From Plectrocnemia conspersa (lineage: Eukaryota > Arthropoda > Insecta > Trichoptera > Polycentropodidae), in assembly GCA_009617715.1 (NCBI GenBank), contig VTFK01000042.1:1054001-1118000 (forward strand): 64,000 bases of DNA, read 5' to 3'. Numbering within the stretch: position 1 is the stretch's first letter; every line of letters begins with the position of its first letter. Made by a program: the position numbers and the translations under genes. The notes under the pieces are model-generated. The model did not search any database. It saw only the letters and a list, made by a program, of their open reading frames with translations, and was not told the DNA's origin. Below, in pieces: positions 46,247-57,949 of this stretch.

Positions 46247-49200
46247 TTAATGATGGAATAAACGAAGATTTGTGAATGCCAATGTTATTCCATGATCGTT
46301 ACAAGCTTTGACAACATCTTCGTCATTATTGGATCCTGAAGGACTACCAATATATTGGACACCATACTAAAATGAAACATAGATAATAAATATTATTTTT
46401 TCCTAAAATCATAATTTAATATTTTGAAGACAAACCTGAACGGCCCTGTCAATGTTGTCACGGAATGGAAAGAATGCGTCGGAAGCTAATGCGACCTTAT
46501 CTAACTTTGCCAACCAGCTGGATCGTTCGGCTTTCTCTAGCTTTGGCGGTAGGGTTTCAAATGCAGCCTCCCAATCAGATACTGGCATATCTACTCCTAA
46601 TAAAATTTATAATTAATGATTAAATATTATATATAAATAAAATCGACACATTGTATAAGGTCAGTAAAAATTAAGGCAAATATTTTATACTTGGTTAACA
46701 ACACTTGACCAGACCTCAGCTAAAACAACGTTTGCGATGCAAATTCCTAATATGAATTTAAAGCTTGAAAAAGTGACATTTATGATGAATGGAAGGCCAT
46801 TAATTCTTTGATGAGCTCTTTGTTTTAATATGTAAAAATCAATAAACTTTTCAAACCAAAAGATTGAAACTATCGATAACAACATACACATTAAGGTGGA
46901 CAATCTCGAAAAATAAAGAGCGTACCAAATGTATTATAAATCAATCCCTAAATAAAATTGCTTAGAAATATTTTTTAAATTTATATCTTTACTTTTTGAA
47001 TCTTATACATTATTATTATAGTTTAGCGGCAAAATTATCTTACCAACAGTGTTATTTACATAGTTATCAATCGCATTTGATATGTTAGCTCTCATGACGT
47101 TTGGCTTGAACTTCATGCCTTGAACAAACGGATGCTGACGCATCCACCAATTCTCGGCCTTCTCACCCGCTAAGCGTGTGCAATGGATGCGAGATTGTTG
47201 ACCAGCGCCAATTCCAATAACCTAACAAAAAACAACCATTAATAAACAAACCTTGAACAATTAACAAACATTCAATACAAACCTGTCCGTCTCTCGCGTA
47301 GCAGACTGAGTTGCTCTGTGTATATTTCAAAGCTATCGTTGCAATGATCAAGTCCCGTATGGCAGATTCGGGGAGATTCTTATTTGTAGTCGCAACATTT
47401 TTGAACATTGTTCCGTCAATAATGGCATCATTTCTTTTTTGCTCCAAAGTCAGACCGAATAAAGTTTTACGTTCCATGATCGGCGGTACATAACTACAGT
47501 CCATCTAAAAAATAAATTTACGTGTAGTAGAAGAAAGCAAAAGACTGGTGTAATTTTAAAACAGGTACTGATGTTTTAATCAGTAATTCTTTTTAATTAT
47601 ATTATTCTTAAAATTTTCTTAATTTTGTTTTCTATTTCTTTGGAAAAATAAATATTTTTTAAGAATTTCTCTTTGATAAAATACTCTAAAATCACTATTA
47701 TTTGCATTTGTATAATTGATAATGCATGAGTATGTTACGATTAGAGATTGCAATAATACTGGAATTTTCAATACCAGGATTTCTTTTATTGACAGTATTA
47801 TTATTGTTTTAATTAATTGGTAATAAAAAATCATAGTGAAAGCTTTATAATTAAATTTATGCAGGGACCTCATTTGGGGGGCAGAGGGGCAAATTGAATT
47901 TGGCCAAAAATATGCATGTCATTTAATGCAATACAATGAATTTTAATAAAATCAAAATATTAAAAAAACGACCACATAGTCTAATCTATTCCGAAAATAT
48001 TTTTAAAGACAAGTCATTTCAGTGAATTCATATCAGAATACATTTTCACCGGTAGATATATATTTATAGCATTGAAAATATAATTTATTTGATATGTTAT
48101 ACGATTTCAACTTTTCCACATATGGCAATATATACATTTACATACTTATAAATATTTATTTACATGCAATGTATAAATGTTACAGTGAATGTGAATTTTT
48201 CGATGAAGTTATATTTTCACTAGTGAAGTTCAAATACATTTTCACCATTATATATATATATATTTAGAATATTGTATACTGGGTTATGGCCAACATAAAC
48301 ATTGTCAAGGCCAAAAGCGTGCCTATAAAACAGCCTGTTTGCTGCAAAACGCTCACTGACAGCCGGCAGTCAGACGGTAAGGACTGGCGCTAACCCGTCC
48401 TACCGCGACGCCGCTGCGAATAAACAACGCTACGCCATATCGTTCTTTCACTACACTTTCGAACCTTTACCGGATCCCTTGAGGATCCACTACAAATATA
48501 TATATTTCTACTAGAGAAAAAATATAATTTAACTGATATGCACTAGTGAAATTATATGCTGCTCTAAAATGTCTATGAAACTCAATTTGACAGCTGCGAA
48601 ACGTACACTTGCTGTTCAATCCCAGACCTAACCTAATGAAAGCTCTAAAACTAATTACAGTTTTATAGCTTTCATTAGGTCAAGGGCAATATACAAAATT
48701 AGTCCTTCATCTCTCAGGGGAAAATACACAGAATAAGAAGTACAGACAGACGTCGCATATCGCAAATTGCTCCACAGTTAGTCTGCAGTTAGATATTACA
48801 CTATGTTTTAAAAAAATGATAAAAATTACTATGGACTTCTGATATAAGAGTACTGGTCAAAGTATATTCAAACCGAATTTTGGTCAATAGGAGGGCGCAA
48901 AAACAATTGTCACTTCTCAGAAGGCAAAAATTCGCTTCAAAAGCAATAAAATCGTGTCGGCGCCGTCGCAGTGAGAATGCTCAGTAACGAGCGTTCCCAC
49001 TTTAATCATATAAATATTAAACATAATATGATAAACTAGCAAGCGTTAATGATTGTGATATTTATATAATTAAGATGTGATTTATTTATATATTTTTATT
49101 TTAATTATTGCACATTTGATAATTATTGAAGAATATCTCAATAATATTTATTTTTTACAGATTTATTTTTTGTATATATGTATATTGATTTCTACTAATG

Positions 49201-51025
49201 TTAAACGTTAAATTTAAGTTACATATGTTTATGTGAATATTATAGAATAAAAAATACTATTCTACTTTAATATTCTCCGCCGAAAACACTATTTAGATTA
49301 ATCCCTTATAATAAGCATAATTTAGTCTCCGCTTCTGCTTTCAAGCAATATGGGCACCGTCGTTTTCGTAGTTCTAAGCTACGGAGACATGGAGATATTT
49401 TCGGCAAATAAAACTTACAGATTTAAAAATAAAACTTTTTTTTTTCGGTACTACCGGTATTTCATTTTGTAATATCGATAGTATCGAAGGACTTTTTACC
49501 GGTATTGCAAACCCCAGTTACAATGCACATACTGATTATTTATATACCATTGTATTTACTTCATTAAAATTAATCTTTAAATTATCATAAAGAGCAAACT
49601 TTTTGCTACAAATACAAAAGGATATATTGCTATATTTACTTGAATCACACAGTACTTTCCACCTTTCTTCTTTTTAAGGATAGTTAAAGCTTCTGCACTG
49701 TATCCAGGGGCAATAATACCATCGGAAACTTCGCGACTGATGATTTTTGCAGTGATGGCATCACATTCATCAGAAAGAGCAACGAAGTCTCCGAACGAAC
49801 TCATTCGATCGGCGCCACGCGCTCTAGCATAAGCTGTAGCCAACGGCGTGAGATTTGCGTGAAGATCAGACACCATGCACAAAGATGCCTAGATAATAAA
49901 CAATCAATTAGTATACAAATATTACTATATTAGTCAACAAATTTACCTGTTCAGAATTCAACGGTAATCCCACAGCCGCTCCAGCTGGCGATACGTGCTT
50001 AAAACTGGCAGCTGCCGGTAAACCGAGTGCCTGCTTCAACTCTTTGACGAGTTGCCAAGCGTTTAAGGCATCACACAAATTTATGAACCCTGGAGAGCCG
50101 TTTAGCGGTGTAATAGGCAACTGATAATTGGTGGTGAAAATCTGTGCCGGCGTTTGGTGAGGATTCATTCCTAATTTTAATAAAAATTATATTTTTAGAT
50201 ACGAATAAATTGTTGCTTTATTTGATTCTGCTTACCATATCTCAAATTCATTTGTGATGTACCAGCTGAATATTGTTTACGAAAGTAATCCGAAATGGCT
50301 GTATCGTATTCTGCCGTATGAGTGAAAGCTTTCAATGCTAACTCTTGCCTTAAATAAATTATAACATATATAGCAAGAAAAAAGTTGAATCATCACCCGC
50401 GGATATTACATAAAAATAAAAATGTACCTTATTTTTTTAGACGTTTTCTTTTCTGAAGAGTTGGACATTTCGATCATAACATCTGTGTAATCCGTCGGAT
50501 CACACAAGACAGTGACTCTATCGTGATTCTTAGCAGCGGCTCTCAATAGTGTGACACCGCCAATGTCGACGTTCTCAACGGCGTCTTCAATGGTGACGTT
50601 CGGTTTGGAAATTGTGTCAACAAACGGATATAGATTGCAAACCACAACGCTGATCATGGAGTACTTGCACTTGGCCATATCGCTTTGGTCAGAGTCCGTC
50701 AGTCTCGACAATATGCCAGCGTGCACGGCGGGATGCAGTGTTTTAACGCGACCGCCGAGCATCTCCGGCGCTCCGGTGACGTCCGAAATTTCTGTGACGT
50801 TCAATCCCGCCTGTTTGAGCATCACAGCTGTGCCGCCGCTGGCGATCAGCTTTAAGCCGCATTCTGAGAGAAATTTGGCGAACGGTACCAAGCCCGTCTT
50901 ATCGGAGACACTGAATAACGCTGGAATGTGAAAAACGGCCAAATTAAACGATTTTAAAATATTAAAATAGTTATTTGTAAAAAAAAATAACTAGTTTCTT
51001 TACCGAGAGATCCAGAAGTAGTCAT
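46247..51025 (-). CDS. ATIC: ATIC: bifunctional AICAR transformylase / IMP cyclohydrolase, 9 exons
   Basis: Catalyses the last two steps of de novo purine synthesis in the cytosol: formylation of AICAR, then ring closure to IMP. Exons in gene order: 51025-51004, 50920-50428, 50348-50236, 50170-49947, 49888-49640, 47504-47283, 47221-47044, 46596-46436, 46366-46247. All junctions are GT-AG and all phases agree, giving 593 aa against about 592 in human. The N-terminal cyclohydrolase domain (about residues 1-200) shows [28 protein letters not shown] and [15 protein letters not shown]. The transformylase domain follows, with the catalytic Lys-His pair at residues 267-268 in [11 protein letters not shown] and the conserved end NLRLFHH. 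The 22-nt first exon (MTTSGSL) sets the start; the family also begins just before LALFSVSDK. Introns are 58-83 bp except intron 7 (447 bp) and intron 5 (2,135 bp), which holds a foldback repeat and a solo LTR. No lesion is seen, so the gene looks functional. Confidence 0.97.
47870..49005. repeat. Foldback repeat family FB-A, copy 6, in ATIC intron 5
   Basis: This is the most complete copy. It runs from GGGGGGCAGAGGGGCAAATT through TTTTCACCGGTAGATATATA to CAATAAAATCGTGTCGGCG and CGAGCGTTCCCACT. A 222-bp solo LTR interrupts it at 48273-48494. Both lie inside intron 5 of ATIC, clear of the splice sites. Confidence 0.78.
48273..48494 (+). mobile_element. Solo LTR, 222 bp, with AATAT duplication
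   Basis: It starts TGTATACTGG and ends CCACTACA (TG...CA), flanked by AATAT at 48268-48272 and 48495-48499. Inside are a TATA-like CCTATAAAAC and an AATAAA signal, in the order expected of an LTR promoter and polyadenylation site. Internal retrotransposon sequence is absent, consistent with LTR-LTR recombination. Its family is not identified. Confidence 0.8.
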
Positions 51026-53065
51026 TGTAAGTCGACGATTTTTTCAACACTGCGGCTGCAATCGCAATAAGAGCAATTTAATATGATGACGCAAGCGTAC
51101 AAAACAAATATTATTCTCAGTGAGGGATCTTTCGGTCGTTATCAATCATTCAAGGTTGAGAGTTCTTTGATAAAATTATAAATGCATGTTTACGCGATAA
51201 TTTTACATTTGATTCAATATCAACAACACGCTGAATAAATTTTAAGATTAAATTGACCTTTAAAACGGTCATAAAATTTAAGCGAACATGCTGAATTTAT
51301 AAACGAATAATAATCATAAATTCAATCGAAACATATATAACTTCAAGATTAAATTGACCTTCAAAAAATTGAAAATTTCCGAAATTAACTTTTTATATGT
51401 TCTTTTAAGTCTTTTAATATTTTCAGTCTAGTCACCGTATTTAAGTCTAGTTACAATCTTGTATGAATTTATGAATTAACATTCTAAGCACTATAGCTCA
51501 AAGTATATAAGCTAATAAACTTATTTTTATTTAATTAAAATCATACCATACAACAAAACTTTTAAAGTCAATGAGCAAATGATTTATATAGTTATGGTAT
51601 TCTGAATGGAAATAGAAAAACGTATTGTGCTTACCAATATTAAGTATGTATCTACTTAGCAACAATAAAATGTTAATTAGATAGCCAAAACTTGACCGAA
51701 CACGCGACGCACGGGCAACACGCTCGCAGATAACAATATTGCCATTTGACAAAAATATATGTGATAACAACTAAACGTCAAATGAAATTTATTTAAGTAA
51801 TATGTGTCCCTTAGCTCGTATGTTTTCAACTTAATAAATTTGCCCTAGCCATCAATTACATTTTGCACTCTTGCAACCCTCTCCCCATTTTCTTACAATA
51901 ATATGCTTTCATGAAAAAATACAACTTGTTACAACTAATTATTTAATAACTAAATAATTAATTAAGTTATCAGTTATTAAAATAAATTATCGAGGGTTTA
52001 ATTTAGTCTACATTATAATTTTTTATATACAATTATAAATAACATTTTAAAGTAAGTTCGTTGTAGAGTTCGTGGTGTGCTTACTTAAAACAGTGATGTA
52101 TATAAATAAATAAAATGTATAACCAAATGAATAAATATTTTAGTACTTGTTAATTATATCGGCGCCACCCTCAGCATCCAATGGTTAAGAACATTTGTTT
52201 TGTCCTATATCTGCGAAAGTGGCCACAACGTTTTGCTACATAAATACGTTTTAAAACTTAAAGCGCCAAACATCGATTTAAAACCGCAATTAACTGTTTA
52301 TCAGTGTCGTCAGTGTTATCTTCCTACTTAAAGTAAAAATATAATTTCATTGTTATTACATATTAATGCGTTACACGTGTAAATAATTACATACTAATTC
52401 ATTCGTTGCTATGCGAATTTATTTTTGATAAAAGAATACGAAGCTATTAAGCCCGATCTTTAGCAGTGGTTAATTTATTGGTCCCAACGTTACTATTATA
52501 TATGACATAAGTACGTGTGACAGAGCGAGAGAGGTAGGAGAAGATGTCTCACGCTCTGACTCGCTCTGATGCATGGATCAGACGGCGTTTCAATGGTGCG
52601 TCAGTATTTGTTTGCCTGTCGTCGGGGATTTACGTCGAAGCACAGAATATTCCTTCGCTTCTTGATTATTTTTCTACTTAACAAGTATAATTAATACTTT
52701 TACTTTGTAAAATAGTTTAAATATAAACTAACTTTAGTTTAAATAATATTCCGATGATTTGAACCTCGAATTTTAAGGTGTAGAATTTCTCTCAGATAAC
52801 GAAGACGCGGTTGAAACGTTCTAATTGGAGTCAGACGAAGATTATTTCAATTATGAAGTAAGTGCTTTTCACGCTTACATTTGCAATTATTATTTATTAT
52901 AAAAGGAGTAATAACAAATTTTCATTATGTATAGTTGATAAAAAATATGTCAGATTCATCGGAGTGTAATAACAACACGAAACATTTTCAAATTATTTTC
53001 CAGTTGAAATGAAAACAATATTAATATTGTAAGATGGCAACATCAGTGTATACATCAGTTTGACA
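51026..53065. other. Intergenic region between divergent ATIC and SPOUT1
   Basis: About 2.1 kb, mostly AT-rich. 51026-51190 is the ATIC 5' flank. 52500-52620 contains inverted AGAGCGAGAGAG / CTCTGACTCGCTCT sequence, perhaps a MITE. No coding exon is recognised. Confidence 0.5.
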
Positions 53066-53080
53066 GTTGCGCGTGCGCCA
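53066..53080. promoter_or_regulatory. NRF1/ewg-like site upstream of SPOUT1
   Basis: The sequence TGCGCGTGCGCC, about 50 bp before the SPOUT1 start codon, matches the palindromic GC-repeat recognised by NRF1 (insect erect wing), common in promoters of housekeeping genes. It is a single sequence match, without other support. Confidence 0.3.
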
Positions 53081-53126
53081 TGCGGTTTTAGTTGTCATCA
53101 CATACTGGTCGTTAAACTGTTTAAAA

Positions 53127-56100
53127 ATGGCGACTACCGTCCCAGAGGGCTACAAATCATGGAAAGAATACTCGCAACAATCGAAAGCTTTGAAAAGACA
53201 GCGGAACGAAGAAAAGATTATGAAACACATGAAGCGCGCCAGGGACCAGGCCGAGAAAGTCGAACAAGAAGCGAGGCAAGCCGAAGAGGAAGCGAAGAAC
53301 GCAAACTTCTCCACGATCAGCATTGCCGTGCCAGGGTCCATCATGGAAAACGCTCAGTCACCGGAGCTGAGGTCTTATCTGGCCGGTCAGATAGCGAGAG
53401 CCGCTAGCATATTCAGCGTAGACGAGATCATAGTATACGACGACATCGGTGATAAAATGGACGTTAAAAAATCAAAGATAGACGACATGGAGGGGACGAA
53501 AGTGGCGCGGAAAAGTTGCGTTCAGCTTGCGAAGATATTGCAATATCTAGAATGTCCACAGTACTTAAGGAAGTTCTTCTTTCCGTTACACGAAGATTTG
53601 AAATTCGCTGGCATACTGAATCCGCTAGATGCCCCGCATCATTTGCGAGTTAAAAACAATTTTCATTTTAGGTAAATTGCTCAAGTCTCTAGTTTTTTCT
53701 ATTTGTAAAATTAATGTGTCAACCAGGGGCGTATATTCAGGGTGTGCTAGGTGTGCGGCGCACACCCGCAAAACCATCTAAAATATAAATTTAGAAATTT
53801 AGAAAATTTAGGGCGTAAAGCGACATCATTTTGCATACAGTAGTATGCAAAATTATAAAATTTTAATATGCAGTGTATAGTATGCATTGGTATTTGTCAT
53901 TCGCTCTGAACGTTTTCGCGCGAGCGATCGTTTTGGAACAACACATATAACGCGCCGACCTTGCGCGGCGGCCGCCGACTAAAGTAAATTGTTCCGAGAT
54001 TTAACGGCTGAAGTCGATCTGTCGGCTGGCAGCGCTCAGTAGTAAAATTGGTCTCGAATTTGGTGCGCGTACTTCAAAAACTCTTGCGTCCGTCGCTGCT
54101 GTTTTATTACATTATATCACAATAACAGGTCACTCATTTTTTTATATTTTGGCGTAAAATAGTTTATTATCTTATTTACATATGATCAATATTTAATTTT
54201 CTATTCTAGATTATATTTTTTTATTTACCCCAATAATGATGAAGAATACTGTTGAAGATATTTTGAATAATCCATTTTCAAAAAGAAGTTATGAAATTAA
54301 ATTGAAGATAATCAAAATTGGCAAACCACGTCCACCTCTTCCCAATTTATTTATGAAGCATAAAGACAATAAATGTGAATATACAAGACATTTTTCATTT
54401 TCATCATATGAACGAACTGAATGGTTAACAGGTTGCGAACTTCGATCTAGATTGTTCTGTTGGCCATGTTTATTGTTTTCCAAAGAAAGAAGCGTGTGGA
54501 ATAAAAGTGGATTTGCTGACCTTAGTCATCTGATAAGGGCACTGAAAAAACACAAAAGATCGGAGTCACACGTTCAATCATTTTTTTCTCTCAAAATGTT
54601 TGGAAAACAACGAATTGAAGTCATGATTGACGCTCAACGTAAAGCTAATATAAGTCAACATAATGAACAACAAATAAAAATAGAGAAATATTAAAACGAA
54701 TTATTGACGCAGTAGTATATCTAGGAAAACAAGAACAACCTTTTCGAGGCCACGATGAGTCCTGTAATTCACTAAACAAAGGAAATCACCTTGAATTTTT
54801 AAATGCACTTCGAGAATACGATTCAGTTTTGGATACTCATTTAAATACTGCAACGGTGTTTCGTGGTACTTCCCCATCCATACAGAATGACGTAATTGAA
54901 GCAATTGGTGATGTTATTAAAGATCATATTAAGGAAGAAGTAAATTCAGCAAATTTTGTCGCTATTATTCTTGACGAAACTTCAGGTATAATGACGAACT
55001 CACAGCTCTCAACAGTTTTGCGTTTTGTTTATGAAGGTGAAGTTTACGAGCGGTTTATTGGCTTTACAGACGTTAGCTCTGATAAAACAGCCGATGGCTT
55101 ATTTTGCCACCTTGTAAATATAATTGAAGAATTTCAAATTCAAGAAAAATTAGTTGGACAGACTTATGATGGGGCGAGTGTAATGAGTGGACATATAAAT
55201 GGTTTGCAAGCCAAAGTACTCGTAGTTTATCCACTGGCCATTTTTACACACTGCTATGCTCATATGTTGAATTTAACATTACAACAAGGTCTTTCCAATA
55301 TAAAAGTGTGCAAATCATTCTTTCCAACTTTAAATGGATTGTCTGCATTCTTTTCGAAATCTTCCAAACGAATAAATGCTTTACAAGAGTTTGTAGGTAG
55401 AAGACTTCCTTCTGTTACACAAAAATACAGAAATGAATTTACGAACGTTTTTCGAGACGTCGTGAAAAATTGTGAACTATGGGACCCCGACACTGTAATA
55501 AAAGCACGAGGTTTTCTTAGCTTTTTGGAAGATTTTGAAACAAGAAAACTTCTCCACATATTTTCAAACCTTTTTGGAAAAACTGATGTGTTACACAACA
55601 TTTTACAATCCAAAACTTTTGACATATTATATTGCTGTAAGAAAGTTACCGAAATTTTGCAAAAACTCAGACATGAACAGGAAAATAATTATGAAACATT
55701 ATGGGATTCTTATGTAACGGAAGAAAATTATCCAAGACTGAGTAATGATTTGCTTGTTGAAGAAAAGCACGCGTTTAGCCAACTATTTAATACAATAGTT
55801 GATAATATATGTAAGCAAATTGAATACCGTTTTCTTCAATGTCCAAATTGGAATATTTTCACCTTCTGGAGAAAGAAAAATATGAGCAATATAAAGGAAA
55901 ATTTCCAAATGAATTACTTACCAAACTGCAACAATTCTATAGAACATTATTTGATTAAATAAGTTTAAAAAATGAGCTTGCTGTTCTTTATCATTTACCT
56001 GAATTTGCAGAGAAATCTGTTCAAGAGCTTGTACAATTTATGAACCCAAATAATCTTAAGTCAGGTTTTCAGGAAATAGATAAATTAGGCAAACTAATAT

Positions 56101-57410
56101 TAACTCTTCCAAGCAGTACTGCTTCATCAGAACGTTCATTTTCTGCTCTGAAACGAATTAATAATTGTTATCAAAGTACCCAAGGCCAAGAAAGGCTATG
56201 TGGCCTTAGCTTGATTTCAATAGAAAAAGGGATCCTTATGGATATTAAAAAGAAGAGCACTTTTTATGACAGCGTGATAGAAAAATTTATGATTAAAGAA
56301 AGAAGATTAGATTTTATATATAAATAATTATAATTTTATGTTTATTGGAAATTTGATATTTTTATATAATAATATTTTAGAATAGGTTTGCTGTTTATTT
56401 ATTTATTTATATATGGGAAAAAGCTGTAAGGCAGTTTAGGCATGCCAAAACCTCGGCTAATAAAAATGAAAAAATGTACTTTTTTTAAATTTTTTATAGC
56501 ACACCCAATATTAACACCCACCGTACGCCACTGGTGTCAACATGTGTTATTTTAACTTTTATTTTTCATACAAATTGCGTTTACTTTTTTACTAACATAT
56601 ATTAAATATCATTTTTGTTTTAGAGAAGGAATTATAACGACGAAACCAATTAGAGCAAACGGTGGATCTATTGTAAACGTCGGACTATTACAAGACGTGA
56701 CTGTAGATAAAGTACTAAACCCCGGATTGAGAGTTACTGTTAGAATGCTACCACCTACAGTAGAAAAAAGTAAAAAGTTAAGAGGCAAAATTGAAAGTCT
56801 AACTGCTCCGAGAGCCGAGACTGGTGTTTATTGGGGATACGTTGTAAGGATGGCAAATAACCTCAGCGAAGTATTTTCAAAATCGCCTTATAAAAATGGG
56901 TAAGCAACATTTGAGTTAACAAACGAGCAATACTCGATTTGTATATTTGTATGATTGATTTGTTTATTAAATTTTAGCTACGATATTACCATCGGCACTT
57001 CTGATAATGGAACACATTTAGATGAAATACCAGATGGGAAAATAAAATATCATCATGGGTTAATATTATTCGGTGGCTTGCAAGGAATCGAAGCCGCTCT
57101 AGAAAACGACGATAATTTGACAGCCGACGATCCCAGTTTATTATTCGATCATTATATTAACACTGTTCCAACCCAAGGTTCCAGGACGATACGGACCGAA
57201 GAAGCAATTCTGATTACAATGTCGGCGTTAAGGAACAAAATAAAACAGAAACATAAAGTCAAAACGTTTTTAATGCCCGAAAGCATCGCTCAAAGCTGTG
57301 AAGTGCCATTGACTAATAGATTCGAAACAAAAATCAAAATGGAAAATGAAAACACAAACAACGGTGATGGTGATGCAGAAATTGAAAATAATATAAATAG
57401 ATTTGATTGA
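53127..57410 (+). CDS. SPOUT1: SPOUT1-type putative RNA methyltransferase, 3 exons
   Basis: Homologue of human SPOUT1 (C9orf114), a SPOUT-fold putative RNA methyltransferase linked to the spindle and kinetochore. Exons 53127-53671, 56624-56899 and 56978-57410 join in matching phases and give 417 aa (human about 376). The start MATTVPEGYKSW has a good context (aaaaATGG). Residues 20-58 are a charged Lys/Glu-rich helix, probably a coiled coil. The SPOUT domain begins at FSTISIAVPGS (61-71). The C-terminal knot region keeps YWGY, GGLQG (306-310) and QGSRTIRTEEAIL (about 340-352). The tail is hydrophilic and variable. Intron 1 (2,952 bp) is almost entirely a hAT transposon; intron 2 is 78 bp. An upstream in-frame ATG at 53067 would add 20 residues but is less conserved-looking. 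An ATTAAA signal lies near 57443. The gene diverges from ATIC and converges with the UBTF-like gene. Confidence 0.95.
53724..56533 (+). mobile_element. hAT transposon inside SPOUT1 intron 1, 8-bp target duplication
   Basis: The 2,810-bp element is bounded by perfect 8-bp duplications GTGTCAAC (53716-53723 and 56534-56541). Its imperfect terminal inverted repeats begin CAGGGGCGTA and CAGTGGCGTA. These are hAT superfamily hallmarks. Transcription of the transposase is in the same direction as the host gene. Nothing shows that it disturbs splicing: both splice sites of the host intron lie outside it. The transposase is broken, so the copy is immobile on its own. Confidence 0.95.
54236..56327 (+). 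pseudogene. hAT transposase (TTF/ZMYM1-like, DUF4371 type), frameshifted
   Basis: Three open pieces form one transposase of roughly 700 residues. 54236-54694 carries the TTF-type zinc-finger region (GCELRSRLFCWPCLLFSKE). A shift near 54676-54690 in an A-rich run leads to the second piece, which reads about 54678-55962, with FRGHDESCNSL, the RNase H-like core (VAIILDETSG, GQTYDGASVMSG, THCYAHMLNL). A second shift near 55862 and an in-frame stop near 55960 lead to the third, which ends at 56327 with the hAT dimerisation block LPSSTASSERSFSALKRIN. Host ZMYM1-like genes share these domains, but the flanking terminal repeats and target duplication mark this as a transposon. Confidence 0.93.
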
Positions 57411-57949
57411 AACAAATTAAATATACTTCTGTTTTATTACTTTATTAAATAACTGCAGCGGTATCATACTCAGTAAGCATGGGAGCTACATTTCAAATAT
57501 AAATTATATGTTTTGCAAACTAATTTGTTTATAATGTATATTAACCAGAAGCAATGCTAGGTTTATATTGAAAGGTCTAACTTGCAAAAGTTAAAAATCT
57601 CACCATAAACAACAAAAAAACGTTGGTTTCGCCATTAATATTCCGAGAAAGTGTAACTGCATTATATGATGAACTATTTACTGTTATTCTTTGCCATTTG
57701 AAGAATATTATGAAATAAATGAAAATGAGACCTAGTTGAGTTTTTTCTTAGGCCTTTACACTCCTATGTGTCTGACGCGCCAGCAGCTCAGTATTTCAAT
57801 TTATGAAATGTAACGTTGATTTAATGTGTTTTTCTATCTATATTTTCTATTGTATTTTTGAAATGTAGATAATAGTTTCAGGAATAAATTAATCTTTAAT
57901 GGTCAAATTATTCAGGTGGGAACAAATCCCTCCAATCACGTTTCTGTTT

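Noticed and set aside
50551..50931. A 126-residue plus-strand gene
   Set aside because: It is the antisense shadow of ATIC exon 2.
53060..53407. A 115-residue frame overlapping SPOUT1 exon 1
   Set aside because: It is another frame over conserved SPOUT1 coding sequence, with low-complexity composition.
54829..55962. A 377-residue frame as a ZMYM1-like host gene
   Set aside because: It is the core of a hAT transposase bounded by terminal repeats and an 8-bp duplication, with shifts on both sides.
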